In this document: positions 23,727 through 36,474 of the stretch, piece by piece
How the letters are laid out: every line of letters starts with the position of its first letter
Position numbering within the stretch: the first letter of the stretch is position 1
From: Leucaena leucocephala
Lineage: Eukaryota; Streptophyta; Magnoliopsida; Fabales; Fabaceae
NCBI GenBank assembly: GCA_037074615.1
Contig: CM073546.1
Location: forward strand, 13,261,501 to 13,325,500
Length of the DNA: 64,000 nucleotides
Direction: 5' to 3'
Program-made: the position numbers and the translations under genes
Notes under the pieces: model-generated
What the model saw: only the letters and a program-made list of their open reading frames with translations
What the model was told of the DNA's origin: nothing
Databases searched by the model: none

Positions 23727-24190
23727 ACAATGTTACTTTTCACAGTTTGAGTTTCTTTTTCTTTTTTTCCTGGTATTTTTTATAATAATAGTAATAATAA
23801 TAATATAATGTATCATAACCATACAACATATATGATTTTAAATAAATATATACATACGAAAACGCCCTATATAAACAGAAAATTAACAATGATTAAATGT
23901 TTTGATTATTTTGTGTTGCGCTCTTCCGTGTTTGTACGTTTCTAAAATTCAATTGTAATAGATATGACTTAGCAATAAACAAATCAGTATGATAATTCAA
24001 GTTTATAGTAAAAAAACTGGTTTTGTTCACTAATGTCTATGTGCAAAGTCCTTCTTATGGGAAAAAGGAAATTGGTACGTGCAAAAAAAAATCATCATTT
24101 CAAAAATATTAAAAACAATCAATATGAAATTTTGAATAATAATATGAAATTTAGAATATTAATCTTACATTCAAAGATTACCAAATTTTA
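23727..24190. other. AT-rich intergenic DNA
   Basis: Nothing coding is seen; there is a short TAA-rich run near 23790-23815. Confidence 0.4.
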
Positions 24191-24195
24191 TCAAC

Positions 24196-24345
24196 AAGCT
24201 GCTGGTTGAGGTGGTAACAATCTTACCCCTTTAAGAAACGTAATTGTTGAGAAAGATAAAATCCTTTAATACGTTCTAAATATCGAAAGGAATTTTAAAG
24301 TCTAAAGTAGATTGAGGGATACCCTTATAATTTAACAAAAAGGAT
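24196..24345 (+). mobile_element. Possible tRNA-derived SINE copy 2
   Basis: It has the same layout as 21585-21730: an A-box-like GGTTGAGGTGGTAA, a middle with CTTACCCCTTTAAGAA and a 3' part AATACGTTCTAA followed by GGGATA and an A-rich end. The B-box region has decayed in this copy. Confidence 0.4.
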
Positions 24346-25455
24346 CACCAAATTTTTAAAAAATTGATATATGCAATGAGAAATAATTTTGAATAGACAA
24401 AAAAATCACTTTCCATTGAAATAGGGCCATTAAACATACAATGGTAAGGAGAGGGCATTCTTGTCCACTCAACATAATCTTTGCATTGGCTAGTTTTAGT
24501 TTCTCCATATTCATAATTTTAGTTGTTGGGAAAAAAGTTGGAATGGTCATATGGGGACAAGTAGAAAAGCTTCAATCTTATGTGGAAAAGTATGATTGAA
24601 AGTGGGCAAGAGATTCATGCGACCATACAAGGCATTGGTTGCAAGCAAGGAATTGATCTTTTCTTAGTTCAGTTGTCATGTGTTTGTCTCTTGGAACCAC
24701 ACACACCAAACAAGTGGGACAAGAGAGAGAGAGACACACACACACAATTCAATAATTTTTTTTTATAAGAAGTCACAATTCAATACAATTATTATTGAAA
24801 AGATGGTCAAAAATCAAGCAAAAGCAGCTGAGATTCGTTGCATCTAGACGGTCAACTTGGTTAAAGTTATATTCCATTTAATGATTCTTGGGGAGAGCTT
24901 TTTTACAATAAAAAAAATATTATACTTATGATCCTTTAGTTAAATTCTTGGCCATGACATGAATCCTTTAACATGTAACTTAATTTTAAATGGACAAAAT
25001 CTACAATCCCAAATTATTCTAAAAATTAAAAAAAATTATTCTAAATATATGGATGTTAAAATGCCATCTACCTCCACTAAATGAAGAATATTACAACATA
25101 ATAGCAAGATATTAATTAAATAATATATTTGAGATTCCTATATACTTCAAAAATAATATACTTTTATTATATTTAATATAAGAGTTAGTTAATTTTTTTA
25201 AATTGATAAAAAAATCAGATAAATCAGTTAATTATAACTAATATAAGATATAATTAACTTATTTTAGTAGATTAATGAGTATATAATATAAATTTATCTT
25301 TAAGATTAAATTTGATAATTATAATTAATTAATTTATTTAATTTTATATTTTAAATGATATAATGTGTAACTTTCTTCCATGGGAGGTGCAACTTATATT
25401 CGGAGAAAGAGGGAAAAATAAGATGGCAACAAAGGAGAGATTAAACAAATCTTTA
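24346..25455. other. AT-rich intergenic DNA with a dispersed repeat
   Basis: No gene. A short GAGAGAGA/CACACACA run lies at 24725-24746. The part 25180-25360 (AGTATATAATATAAATTTAT, then AATTAATTTATTTAATTTTA) matches 61355-61560, an unnamed AT-rich dispersed repeat. Confidence 0.45.
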
Positions 25456-25458
25456 ACA

Positions 25459-26230
25459 TAGGGCTGTGCATAAAGCCCGCCGCTCAGTAAGCTCGCCCAA
25501 ACCCACAATAAAAATACCATGTCCAGCCCGATAAATATAGGGCAGGGCTGGGCATCGGGCTGCAAAATACAGCCAATATATTTTTTGGGTTGGACACCGG
25601 GTATAGAGGCTGCCCTGCCCTGCCCATGACCACTCTTTCTTTTATTTTATTTTTTTTCTATTTTAGAAGGGAGAATATGATAGCTACTGATGACTATAAG
25701 GTAATTTTAAAAATATAAGTAATTAAGTAGGTAAGTTGTATCTTTTAATATTTATAACTATACTAATTTTTTCTTTTTCTTTTTTAACTTTGTTAATTAT
25801 CATATGATTACATTATAAATTATAATTATTTATTTTATTTTTTTAGATACTTTATCTTTATCAATATTCGGGAGATTGATCCAAAATTATAATTACAAAC
25901 TACTTAGATTTCAACGTTTATTTTTTATATATAATAGATTTCAAAATTTTAATTATTATCTTTGTTACTTTATTCTTAGTGAATTATAGATATTATTTAA
26001 CTATCGAAGACACATGAATATGATATTATTTTAAAAGTTCATAATTACAGATTTTTTTAACAACATGAGCATGGCATCACGACTTTAGACATGCCCAATC
26101 CGCCCCTGTCCAACCTAAAATTATTAGGGCTTTTACTGGATAGATCAAATATCAAGCTGTAAAATATAACTCATATTTTTTTTAAATAAGGCAGTGGACA
26201 AAAAACTACCCTACCAAGCCCACCCCTACT
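25459..26230. mobile_element. hAT-like non-autonomous element, copy A
   Basis: It starts TAGGGCTGTGCATAAAGCCC and ends with the complement of TAGGGGTGGGCTTGG, the usual TAGGGGTG terminus of plant hAT-like elements, with GC-rich ends and an AT-rich core. Its core aligns over several hundred bases with the reverse complement of 61757-62434, for example TTTTAGGTTGG and CATGCTCATGT near the right end. The 8-base flanks (CTTTAACA left, CTTATCCA right) agree in five of eight positions, so a decayed target duplication is possible. Confidence 0.6.
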
Positions 26231-27299
26231 TATCCATTTCATTTGAAGTTTCCTATTGGCATACGAGTGTTGGAAATTAAATTTTCCATTAGTCTAACCT
26301 CTTGTTTGATTGGGCTATAGCCCTCACTATTTATCAAAACAAAAAAAAGCGTCCAATTTCTTTATAAGTAAAATGAAAATATAAAATGCACCTAAAAAAT
26401 AAAATATAAAAATAAAATAAATAAACTCATTTAATGTTCACTAGCAATCACAATTATTCTTATTCAGTCACGATATACTTCACTCGAATTAAGATTCAGT
26501 TCTCAAATATCAGTTTTGAAAGATCTTTTTTTTGGACCTGAAGTTTCAGAAGAATATAACTGACTCCACATTTTCAGGGGAAAGAGAATAATTCTATCCA
26601 ATTTAATTAAAAAAAATAAAAAAGATTATACATCCTCATGCATCTTCATATTCAAGATAATTTTAACTCATTCACATGAATTTACTTGCAGCATTTTAAA
26701 AGTTTCGCCTAAAATCTCTTCCCAAAAAAACACCAAAGACTAACACTAGGTCATGCTTCTCTTTAATTCTCAGATAGATGAGTAATAATCATTTAAAATA
26801 TGCATGTATTAAAAATATATTTATTTTCAATGATAGAAAATAATTATATTATTTCAGTAAATCAGTGATGAAAAAAAGGTATCCAAAATAAATATTTTTC
26901 CATCATAAATGAGAAGAATACAAACTCAGAAAGAGCTAAAGATTAAATCAACAATGAAACCATAAAAACTTCACCACATAATCAAATCAAAAGGCTGAGG
27001 ATGATAATGAGCATTTTATTCTAGGAATGAAAAGAGATGACTTTAGAACAATGTGTAAAAACAGCTAGGAAAACTCCGAGTGCCAGTTAGATTTTCCTGC
27101 CACTCAAATAAATCATGTTTATAGGACCAAAATTTTGATCCAAAATTGTAACTTTTGTTCTGGGATATTCATATCCCACTGAATAAAATTATTAACCAAA
27201 ATTTCCCGCAGCAATTAGTCAACAATTCTATGAGATCTCAACCATTTTCATCACCATCTAAAACTATAATAAAAAGCATGACTGGAACTTGAGAAGAAC
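26231..27299. other. AT-rich intergenic DNA and 3' flank of the carrier gene
   Basis: No gene in the left part. About 27000-27299 is the probable 3'UTR and downstream flank of the ADP/ATP carrier gene. Confidence 0.45.
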
Positions 27300-28748
27300 T
27301 TAAGCACCACCAGAACCATACTTCTTTCCAAAGACTATCACCTGCAACTTGTCGTACCCAGCGAGCACACCAGCACCGGCAACAGCACGGAGGATGTTAG
27401 CACCAGCTCCCTTGAAGAGTGACTTGGCACCCTCGTTCTTGAGGATTTGAGAGAATGCATCGAAGGAGCTCTTGTACTTCACAGCTTCTCCAGAGGTCAT
27501 CATCATTCTTCTTCTAACTGTGTCAATTGGGTATGATGCAAGACCAGCACCATTGGTGATGAGCCATCCAAGGGCAAAGCTAGCGAAGAAGCTATCCTGC
27601 AATCATCATCAACAAAGGAAATCGACCAAAGGTTTCAGTGCACGATCGGATCATTTAAGTATTTCTTAGTCTAGAAAGTTCAGGTAAACACTGAATTAAG
27701 CTTGTCAAACTACCAGGATTCCATCATGAGACTTAAGAAAGTGTAGCACAATAATGCAAGAAGAAAGGTTGAGAACTAACCTGCAACTTTCCAGTGAGGA
27801 GAACTGGCTTCAGAGAATCGTACATTCCAAAGTAGAGACCACGGTACACAATGATTCCAACACATGAGATGTTGAAACCACGGTAAAGTCCGGCAACACC
27901 ATCAGATGCCAATGTCTTCCTGTAGACATCAACAAGTCCATTGAATTGCCTCTCTCCACCCTTCTTTGCAGCCTTGGCATCATTGGCCAGACGGGTCCGA
28001 GCATAGTCAAGGGAGTACACAAACAGAAGAGATGAAGCACCAGCAGCACCTCCAGAGGCCAAGTTTCCGGCAAACCATTTCCAGTACCCATCCTTATCCT
28101 TCTTGAAGTTAAAGAGCCTCTTGAAGTAATCCTTGAAAGCGAAGTTCAAAGCCTGCAATTTTGGTTGAGTTGCAGCATTAGCATCACTCTCATTAAAACC
28201 AAAATGAACTCGGAGAAACTATAAAAGGCTACTCGTACACTAACCTGAGTGGGGAAGTAACGGATGACATTGGCGGTGTTACCTCTCCATAAGGAAACCA
28301 CACCTTCCTCCTGCATTGTTCTCTTAAAGCAATCACCAATACCCTTGTAGGGCTCAGAAAGCCTACCGGATTTGATCATCTCATCCTGGTTCTGGATCAA
28401 AAGTTTAACACGCTCAATGGGGGCAGCAGCAGTTTTGGAAACAGCTGCTGAAACACCACCCATGAGAAAGTCAATAAGAAAGTTTCCTTTCTCTGCTGGA
28501 GCTGCAACGAAGATAGGGGAGGCAGTTGTTGCAACAGAGGAGAGATCAGTAGTAGCTCTGCATGCAGACATCACAGGATATTGCAATGCAGCATTTGAGT
28601 AGTTTCCGAATGAGTGCCTCTGGTAAACAGCAGCAGGCTTATGGAAACTTCCATCATAACTCTGCACATTAGGTGATAGACCATATCGGAGATGGAGCTG
28701 GATTGCAACCTTATCAACAACTGTAGGGTGCTGAACCTGATCAACCAT
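27300..28748 (-). CDS. AAC: Mitochondrial ADP/ATP carrier (adenine nucleotide translocator), three coding exons, 390 aa
   Basis: It exchanges cytosolic ADP for matrix ATP across the inner mitochondrial membrane. Coding exons are 28748-28245, 28152-27781 and 27596-27300 (TAA at 27300-27302), all joined in phase 0, 1173 bases. The first about 75 residues are the long N-terminal extension typical of plant carriers. Three solute-carrier repeats follow, each with a P-x-[DE]-x-x-[KR] type motif: APIERVKLL, YSLDYARTRL and YPIDTVRRRMMM. The last contains RRRMMM, the diagnostic signature of ADP/ATP carriers. The start is set by the Met with a good context (GCCACCATGG) and by family length (about 380-390). 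It is isolated, with no relation to its neighbours. Which paralogue it is cannot be told. Confidence 0.96.
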
Positions 28749-30150
28749 GGTGGCTTCCTGAAGAATGGAAGAAACAAATATCATATCACAAAAGTATTTG
28801 GTTGTAAGAATCAAATAGGGTTAAGCTTCCCTAAAGAATGCAGACAACCAATAGTTTTCTCAAAAAATGCTTTGAATAGTGATCCATTCAAATGTCCATA
28901 ACAAAAAAATGACAAACAATGTGATAAATCCAAGATGTGAGACCTACAAGCTAACGGGATGCAAGAAAAACTTGAAACAGAGACACAGACATGCACCTAT
29001 TATAATGTCACAACATCCACGTTAGTTCATGGGAGTTCATGAGGAACAAGACTATATATTCAATCAACCAAACGGGCAAAATGTATGTTGGAATCAGAAA
29101 AATGCCGAGGCACGAGGATATTCAGAACAAGAAATAGCAAAATTCAATTCAATTATATAATATAAACTATATAAATACTCTTACAATACATGGATGCATA
29201 TTGTGGCCATAGATAGTAAAGATGTCAGGTAAAAAACTCAATAATCCATAAACTGGGAGACAATACCAGGAGCCTGTGGTGAAGGCTATTACATCTACTT
29301 AATGACAAAACATGAATCATACACATGAATTTCTTCAATCATTAATAACTATTTAGATAGACACGTACAAGAGGTTCGCAAATGAATTATTCAGCAAAAA
29401 ACAACCACCAAATAACCATTACAATGAAAGCAGAAAGTCGTAGCCTATAAATTAGGGACAAATCAGTTAACTAGAAACATAAACAGCAGGTAAACTAGAG
29501 ATCAAATGCAAAATAGGGCTCAAATATCTAGAGGCCAAGCTCTAATAAGTCATACAGATTATCATTTCACAATTGGTGAACCGAATTCTTATGATATATT
29601 TAACATCAAATAAACCACTGAAAGATACAATCAAAGGTGAAAAGGAACAAACTTTTTTGCAATATAACTTAAAGATCAAGCCAATCTCTCAGATCCGATA
29701 GAAAACGGAGCAACAGACAGGCAATGGAAACAATTAAGAAAAAAGAGAGACCCAAAATTTACGGATTCAAACATGAAAAGAAAATCCACAGAAGCAGAAA
29801 CAAATTCATAGACAAAAAATGGAGGACAAGATGAGGGATCTAAAAGATAAAAACCCAAATAAAGCAGTAGTACATGGCATAAAAAAACAGAATAAGAACA
29901 AAAAATGAACCTTGAAATTGGAAGTATTATACAACAACAGATCTAAAAAGGGGATGAGAGTTAGATCGCAGATCTGGGGAAAAAATGGGGAGGAACTGGG
30001 AGTGATTATGTATACCAGCGAGAGTATGAGCTAGACGAAGCGAAGGAAATTGGTGGCCGAGCGAGATCCTTGGAGAGAAGGGAGGCGAGGTTTGAAAGGA
30101 GGAAAGTAGGTTTTTATTGGCTCCTTGAGGAAGGAGTGGGCGGGCTGGGC
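28749..30150 (-). promoter_or_regulatory. 5'UTR with inferred 1.15-kb intron, and promoter side of the carrier gene
   Basis: A good acceptor lies nine bases upstream of the ATG (AG at 28759-28758). A good donor (CAAG, then GTTCATT) lies at 29911/29910. The DNA upstream of that donor, to about 30130, turns GC-rich and pyrimidine-rich, unlike the AT-rich stretch 28760-29900. This fits a 5'UTR exon ending at 29911 and an intron at 28758-29910. It was inferred from sequence only. Confidence 0.6.
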
Positions 30151-33100
30151 AGGCCGGTGCGTGCGGCGTACATCTTACCGCACACTCTTTTGTGGGGCCC
30201 ACCCACCATTCTATCATTCGTTGGATTCGAAGTTGCGTTTCCTTTGGTTATTTCATTTTTAATTTTTTAATTAAAAGATATTACTTAAATTCTATTAAAA
30301 AAAATTTACTCCATATACAAAAATTAGAATCTAACTTTTAATAATTTATTTTAATATACGTCCTCACAACTTATAATTTATATCAGCCTTTTATAAAAGC
30401 AAAAATTTCATATATAATTATAAAATACCAATTCTTTTTATTAATCATTATTTCGATCCCAAATGATTGAATTAATTAAGGCTAAGAGATGAGTGGATTA
30501 GTGCACACTAATTGCAAAATCAATTATATACTTAAATTATAAATAGTTGCCCTTACTATTCTTTGGAAAACTCAACGCAAGTGGATACCAAAAAATTTAC
30601 AGGAAAATTAAAATAAATGACCTTGTAAAAATATTATTTACTATAAAATAAAAATTGTAATCAGTTTGAAGGACAAAATATCAAAATATAAATTTAACAT
30701 TACATTGGTTTTTTTTAACTCACATAGATTTCTTCTAAAATAAAAAATAAATCATATAAACATATTTTTAATTGTCTATAAAATTGAGTAAATTTTATTT
30801 TTACTTTATACACATATTTATAACTTTTCTTTAACTTACATAATAAATTATAAAAGATCTTAAAAATATATAATTTTTATTTTTAATAAATTTTGTGTTG
30901 ATTTTGTAAATAAAATTAGAATTTTGATAAAACTGAACAATGTGTAATTTTTTCTCCATAGATATCTATGCAAGTTGTAAAAATTGAGAATTTTGTATTA
31001 GTTTTAAAAATAGTATGTAGGAGAAAATGTAGAATATTTTGTTGAGGGAAATTTAGTATATTTAATTTTATATTTCTGTATTTGTTACTTTTAAATAATT
31101 ATAATTTTTATGATCCTTCTAAATAAATATTATCTCATCCAGGGCTTTCACTCTAATTTCCTCAAAATTTAATGTTTGATGTTTTCCCCCATGGAGAAAG
31201 GGAGTGGAAAAGGAAAACGAAATTTTAAATTGATTTATTTACTTTTGATAGATTTAATTAATTTATTTGATCTTATTGTTTTGAGAAAAATTGTAGTATT
31301 TGTTTTCTCTAGAATTTGGTTACTCTTCAACAGATCCTATTAAAAAAGTTTACTCTTCATAAGAGGAACGCCACAAGGTGTGTTTGGTCAAAAGTGAACG
31401 AAATGGACTTTTCCATAGGAGAAGTTGTAGATGAAATGTGATTATAAACACTTCAGCCCCTATCCTAAACCATTACATCACATCACTAACAATGTGATTA
31501 TTTTGTTTGAGAATTATTATGGGTAATTAAGAAAATAATTTAATTATTAAAAAATATCTAATAATATAAAATTATTATTAATTCATATACTAAAATTTAT
31601 TATTATTAATATTTTTAAATAATTAAATCGTTTATTTAAGACCTCATTATAATTTTTCTTTTTTAATGATCGGTTTGGACAAATATATAATTTTTCTATG
31701 CATAGCTAGAATGTTATATTTAACCTCATAATAAAATAAATTAATAACAATATCAATAGAGTTATATCTAATAAAATAGATTAATATCTTATAATATATT
31801 AAATTAAAGTTTGAATCTCTATTAAAAATATATTTATATTTAATAAAAGTGTTATTATTCATATTCATACTTTGTCTGCTGAGGGAAAAGCGGTCCTCTT
31901 TTTAAAAGTTTAGTTTTCAACTAGCTGTTAAAAAAGAATAGCTAATTTTGCGCATTTAATTCTAAAAAAAGTAATTATAAATTGTAATAGTATTTTGTTG
32001 ACCTAACATTCTCGTAGATATATGATGTACCCTGTAGCCAAAAAAAAAAGATATTTGATGTACCAGCTCGGATCCCCACATATGTGGAGTTTAATCATAA
32101 AATATTAAATACTTGTATAATATATTATCCACATAGGCTCAATTTTTTTATATAACTTTTCACACAGACAACTTTGAGTTATATATAAATTACCCTCTAG
32201 AAAGTCATATGTAGATAAAATCCTTATCATATATTTATCTGATACTTAATATATCATATTATTTAACTAATTTAATTAGATTAAAAAATTAATTAATATT
32301 ATATATTTTGCTAAAACACTACACAAGTATGTAGTAGTATATATAATGAGTTAGAATTTTAGTTATTGAGATTTTTGTCTCATTCTGTGCTTGTTAATAT
32401 TTTTAAGGGAAAAGTTCTATGGTTGGTATGCAAGGAAAGAATTTAGAAGAATGAGCTTCTATAGCTTATTGTATTATCTCTTTCACTTTTTGTATGTGCT
32501 GAGAAGCGTATATTGCCATTTAGGACTATTTCTTTTGCATACTCTACATGATTAGAGATTTAATTATTTTACTAGTATTTTAATTACTAAATAGATTGTG
32601 AGTGCTGGTAGAAGCCATAAGACCTTTAGGGATTATACATGTAATATTGTAGATCCATATTGACTACTTGCTATATTATGAGTGCTATTCAATAATTATA
32701 TTTGTGTTATGGGCTTTGATGTTATTTATCTTGAGTTTAACATTTAGAGGCCTGTTTGAGATGTTTGAATTTGATAACTATGATATTTATGTTAATTAGG
32801 GCTTGGATCCTATGGTTGAATAATTTCTAATATGATTTTAAATACGATAGTTATGTGAAATTCTATTATCCATGTTAGATTTTAGAGTTGGGTTTGATTC
32901 TTTTTCTAACATGGATATGTTTAAATAGTAATGGATGTTGGATGTTTTAAATATTCATAATAGACTATTTTAAATTATTGACTATTCATTTTTTATCATA
33001 TATAACTTTTTTAAAATGAGTTGAAACTCTTTTAATCATGATAATGTTTAAATAATAATTTTATCTTTTTCTGCCATAGTTACTTGTTGATTAAAAAAAA

Positions 33101-33170
33101 TTCTTTTTATACCATGGTTACTAAATGATTGATTAGTTTTGGATAAAAAGGGTTTAATGTGGTTAATTGT
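30151..33170. other. AT-rich intergenic DNA
   Basis: No gene is seen. 31381-31405 has a MITE-like end (GTGTGTTTGGTCAAAAG), and several AT-only stretches follow. Confidence 0.45.
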
Positions 33171-33842
33171 TGTTATTAGAAGAAGAATATTACAAAACAC
33201 AGTGTAGTATTTTGGGCATACCTTGAATTTAACTTCGACTCTCTTAAATACCCATACGAAATAGGAACACCTTTATAGACTCTTGATAATGTTACACAGC
33301 AAATAACACCAAAAAAAGAGAGGGATGAGTCTCTACAGAGAGAGAGAGAGAGAGGAGGGGAGCAAAAACCCATAATGCACTACTACTTTTGGTGTGCTCT
33401 GGTTATGCGTATATGCTTGTATGAGGGGGAAAAGTGAGATCTAAAATCATGTCTCATTTACCTCATAACATGTATATTACTTATATACACTATACTCTCT
33501 TCATTATTCTTATAAAGACCTCAATCTCTGTTAGTTAGTGTGGGCCTAATTTATTAAAAGTAGATCAACCCATTTTTCAACACACACTAACTTAAGGAAA
33601 GTTAAGTAACCCTCAAGAGAGTGAGTTAGTTTTTCTAGGATACTACTACAACTCAATCTCTTGCTATTTATAACTTCCCATTGAGGCCAGTAATAGCTAA
33701 TTGGACTGAGTAAAAATAATAAATCTAAGCCTGGTCTAATTGATATAAGAGTCATAATTAAGAGATATTTTATTCAAATTATGATACTATAATATCTAGA
33801 TATAATAAAATATTCTACAATAAATATAAAATATCTAACATT
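33171..33842 (-). repeat. LTR of a degraded retrotransposon, minus strand
   Basis: On the minus strand the segment begins TGTTAGATATTTTA and ends CTAATAACA, so it has TG...CA ends with inverted TGTTA/TAACA. Just outside its start is AGTGGGAAAA (plus 33843-33852 as TTTTCCCACT), a polypurine tract in the right place for a 3' LTR. It contains a GAGA microsatellite (33339-33356). Internal element sequence should continue to the right, but I find no coding domain and no second LTR there. Confidence 0.55.
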
Positions 33843-33852
33843 TTCCCACTAA

Positions 33853-35964
33853 TTGACGTGTTAAGGTTCATTTACGTAATAGTACGAGAATAATGGTGAT
33901 AAATCCTCTTTAATCAAGTATTACTTTTAATGCATCACAAGCAGTACTCTTATTTAACAGGTCAAAACTTTAAAAATAAACCTCACGTTTATTCGGTTCC
34001 AACTTGAATATTTTTTAATCTCATATAATTTAGATATCAAACTTGAGACAACAAACCAACTTAAATTTCATCACTTGATGATTAGTCATCTAGAACACTA
34101 AATATGATCCATCTCTGTTGATATATTTGATCTTTTGATCTCTCTAAAAGCATGATCTTTATTTAAAGGATATATCTTTATGTGTTCTATGATCCATTGA
34201 CTCTATATAACCATATAACACTCTCTTAATGTGTTTAAATTAATTTAATAATTCAAAACCCTACGATAAAATTCCCCAACCAGCAATTTTGTAACTTGTC
34301 ACTAAAAGTAATTAAATTAGGCATTTCATAGTGGAAGTAAGCAATCAGTGGCTGCTTGACAATCTCGCACTCCTCCGTAATGCTGCTTGCTGAGCAAATC
34401 ATAGAGGTGTGTAGTCATGTTAGCCTTTAATGGTTAACTCATATTGCTAAACTAAACAAATATAATCGTTCAACAAAAAAATTGATTTTCTTATATGTTT
34501 ACTAAATATGGATACCTTTACTAACAAGAATTTAAACAATAAGTCCACTACATATTAAAAGACTAATCTCTTCTATTAGACTTAATCTCGGTTGGTGGGC
34601 AAGTTAGGATCTAATTATAACTAGTATTAATTTTAAAACATATCTAATCAAAGCTTATATAAATTTTGGTGATATAAAAAACATATTAATATTTTTTATT
34701 GGCAAAATATACTTATTATATCTAAAAAAAAATGGGTCGATGAGAGTAATTGTTAATGATTCTATTTCTATCCCGACTCATCATGTTTTATGAAAATAAA
34801 ATATGAGAGATTTTCATGGTTATACTTCTTAAGATGAAATATAATGTAATAAGGATAGGGATATTAATCTTGTCTCCCAGAAGCCATCTTTAATATCTAT
34901 CGTTTCTTTTTTAAAATTCATTTTAATATCTGCTTCTCTACTTTTAGTATTGTTTTTTTTATCTTTAACCTAAGTCACCTCATTAAATTTATTATATGAA
35001 TATATAATTTTAACCATAATTTTAAGCTTTCCACTTATGATATTGTGTTTTTTATAAGCTTCAATTTAAATTTGTCTAGTAATTTAATGTATTTTTTATT
35101 TTTATTTTTAATTAATTATATATTTCAGCAGAATTTATTTATTTATAAGCTTCAATTTAGCTTTCAACACTCCTTGCTCCAACTTTGTATTTCAGCAGGC
35201 TTGTTCAAAACCTTACGAACCAGAATTTCAACCTGGGAAAAGTATCAGAAAAGAGAACAGTTTGACAATCTGGTCGAATATTCTGAACAATTCGAGTGAT
35301 AGTTACTTTTTATATTTTATTTTAAAATAAAATATTAGGCAAAAAATATATTATCTCACAAACTAAAATAACAAAAAAATCAAATAAAAATAAAAATGTG
35401 ACGGCGCTAATATCCTCATATCCTGATGTATTAAAGTTAAAATAAAATCTTAACGAACAACAACTCAAGCTATTTTATTCATAATTATAATATAAATATA
35501 ACTTATATGAGAATATAATTAATATGAGGAAAAAAAGCAGATAAGGTCACTTTACATCTATAATAATATTATGCATATTATATACTGAGACCGAATATAT
35601 ATATATATATATATATTATTCTGCCTCTTATATACTGAGTATATAAATAAAAATATCCACCATGTAATTTTGCTCCAATGTGAACAGGAATAAACATCTA
35701 TTATTTGTAATATCACAAGAAAAAAAATAGAGAATAATGAATTATTCAACTCTAGCAGAATTGAACAAGAATCTGAGTTCTAGGAAAAGAGAGAAGGTTA
35801 GGGTCTTAATAATACTTTCATTCATGTCATTGACATAATACATAAGGATAAACACAACACTAATTACTCATAAGGATAAACAAAGTCACACATTAACATA
35901 AAACACAAAATAAACTGGTAAAGGCCACTGATTCTTATCAGATAACCACCTAAACACCAACATT
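33853..35964. other. AT-rich DNA, possibly internal sequence of the LTR element
   Basis: 33853-34440 may be non-coding interior of the retrotransposon, going by position only. Nothing else is supported; a TA microsatellite lies at 35597-35616. Confidence 0.35.
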
Positions 35965-36080
35965 CTAATCATCCTTTTTCACAACATCAGCAACATTTTC
36001 AATACTTTCCATGCAATCTACATCAGCTTTAGATATCACAGACGGTTGGCTGGATTGATAGAAGAACTTGAACCCTCCAA

Positions 36081-36474
36081 TCAGGACATATCAGCATCCT
36101 ACATGATCACCCACAAGCATCATTAGCAAGATAACTCATTAGTTTCAGAGACACAATGTCATAAGTATGTTATTTAGTGCTGATATAATGACTTGAAGAT
36201 TAGTGGGAAAAGATTATACCTTTCTATAAATGGTTCCATCTTTTTCAACATGCCAACCAGCTTTTTCACACAATGCCATAAGCAAGTCCAGAGTGTCAGA
36301 ATGTTTAGGAAGATTATAGTTTCCATGAACTCTCAAACCAGAAAATATTTTCCGTCTCATTGCTCCTTCATTCCTCTCTTTTAACTTATTGTTTTCTCTC
36401 TCTTGCCCATCGGGAAATCGCTGAGTCTTCCCTTTCTCCATGCTTCTCGTCCTTTTTCTCTTCTTAGCTCTCAC
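36081..36474 (-). pseudogene. BES1/BZR1-like gene fragment: DNA-binding domain only
   Basis: BES1/BZR1 proteins are plant transcription factors of brassinosteroid signalling. The first exon (36474-36220) encodes RERENNKLKERNEG, KIFSGLRVHGNYNLPKH, then LLMALCEKAGWHVEKDGT and IYRK, matching the family's N-terminal DNA-binding domain up to the conserved intron position after Y-R-K. The basic segment, normally dominated by arginines, reads LKERNEGAMRR here, so it is diverged. The next acceptor (exon from 36098) gives only five more codons and a TGA at 36081-36083, total 90 residues. Family members have 300 or more residues. A frame one base off stays open from about 36080 to a TAG at 35965-35967. 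This looks like a decayed or truncated paralogue. It might still be expressed as a short protein. Confidence 0.75.
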
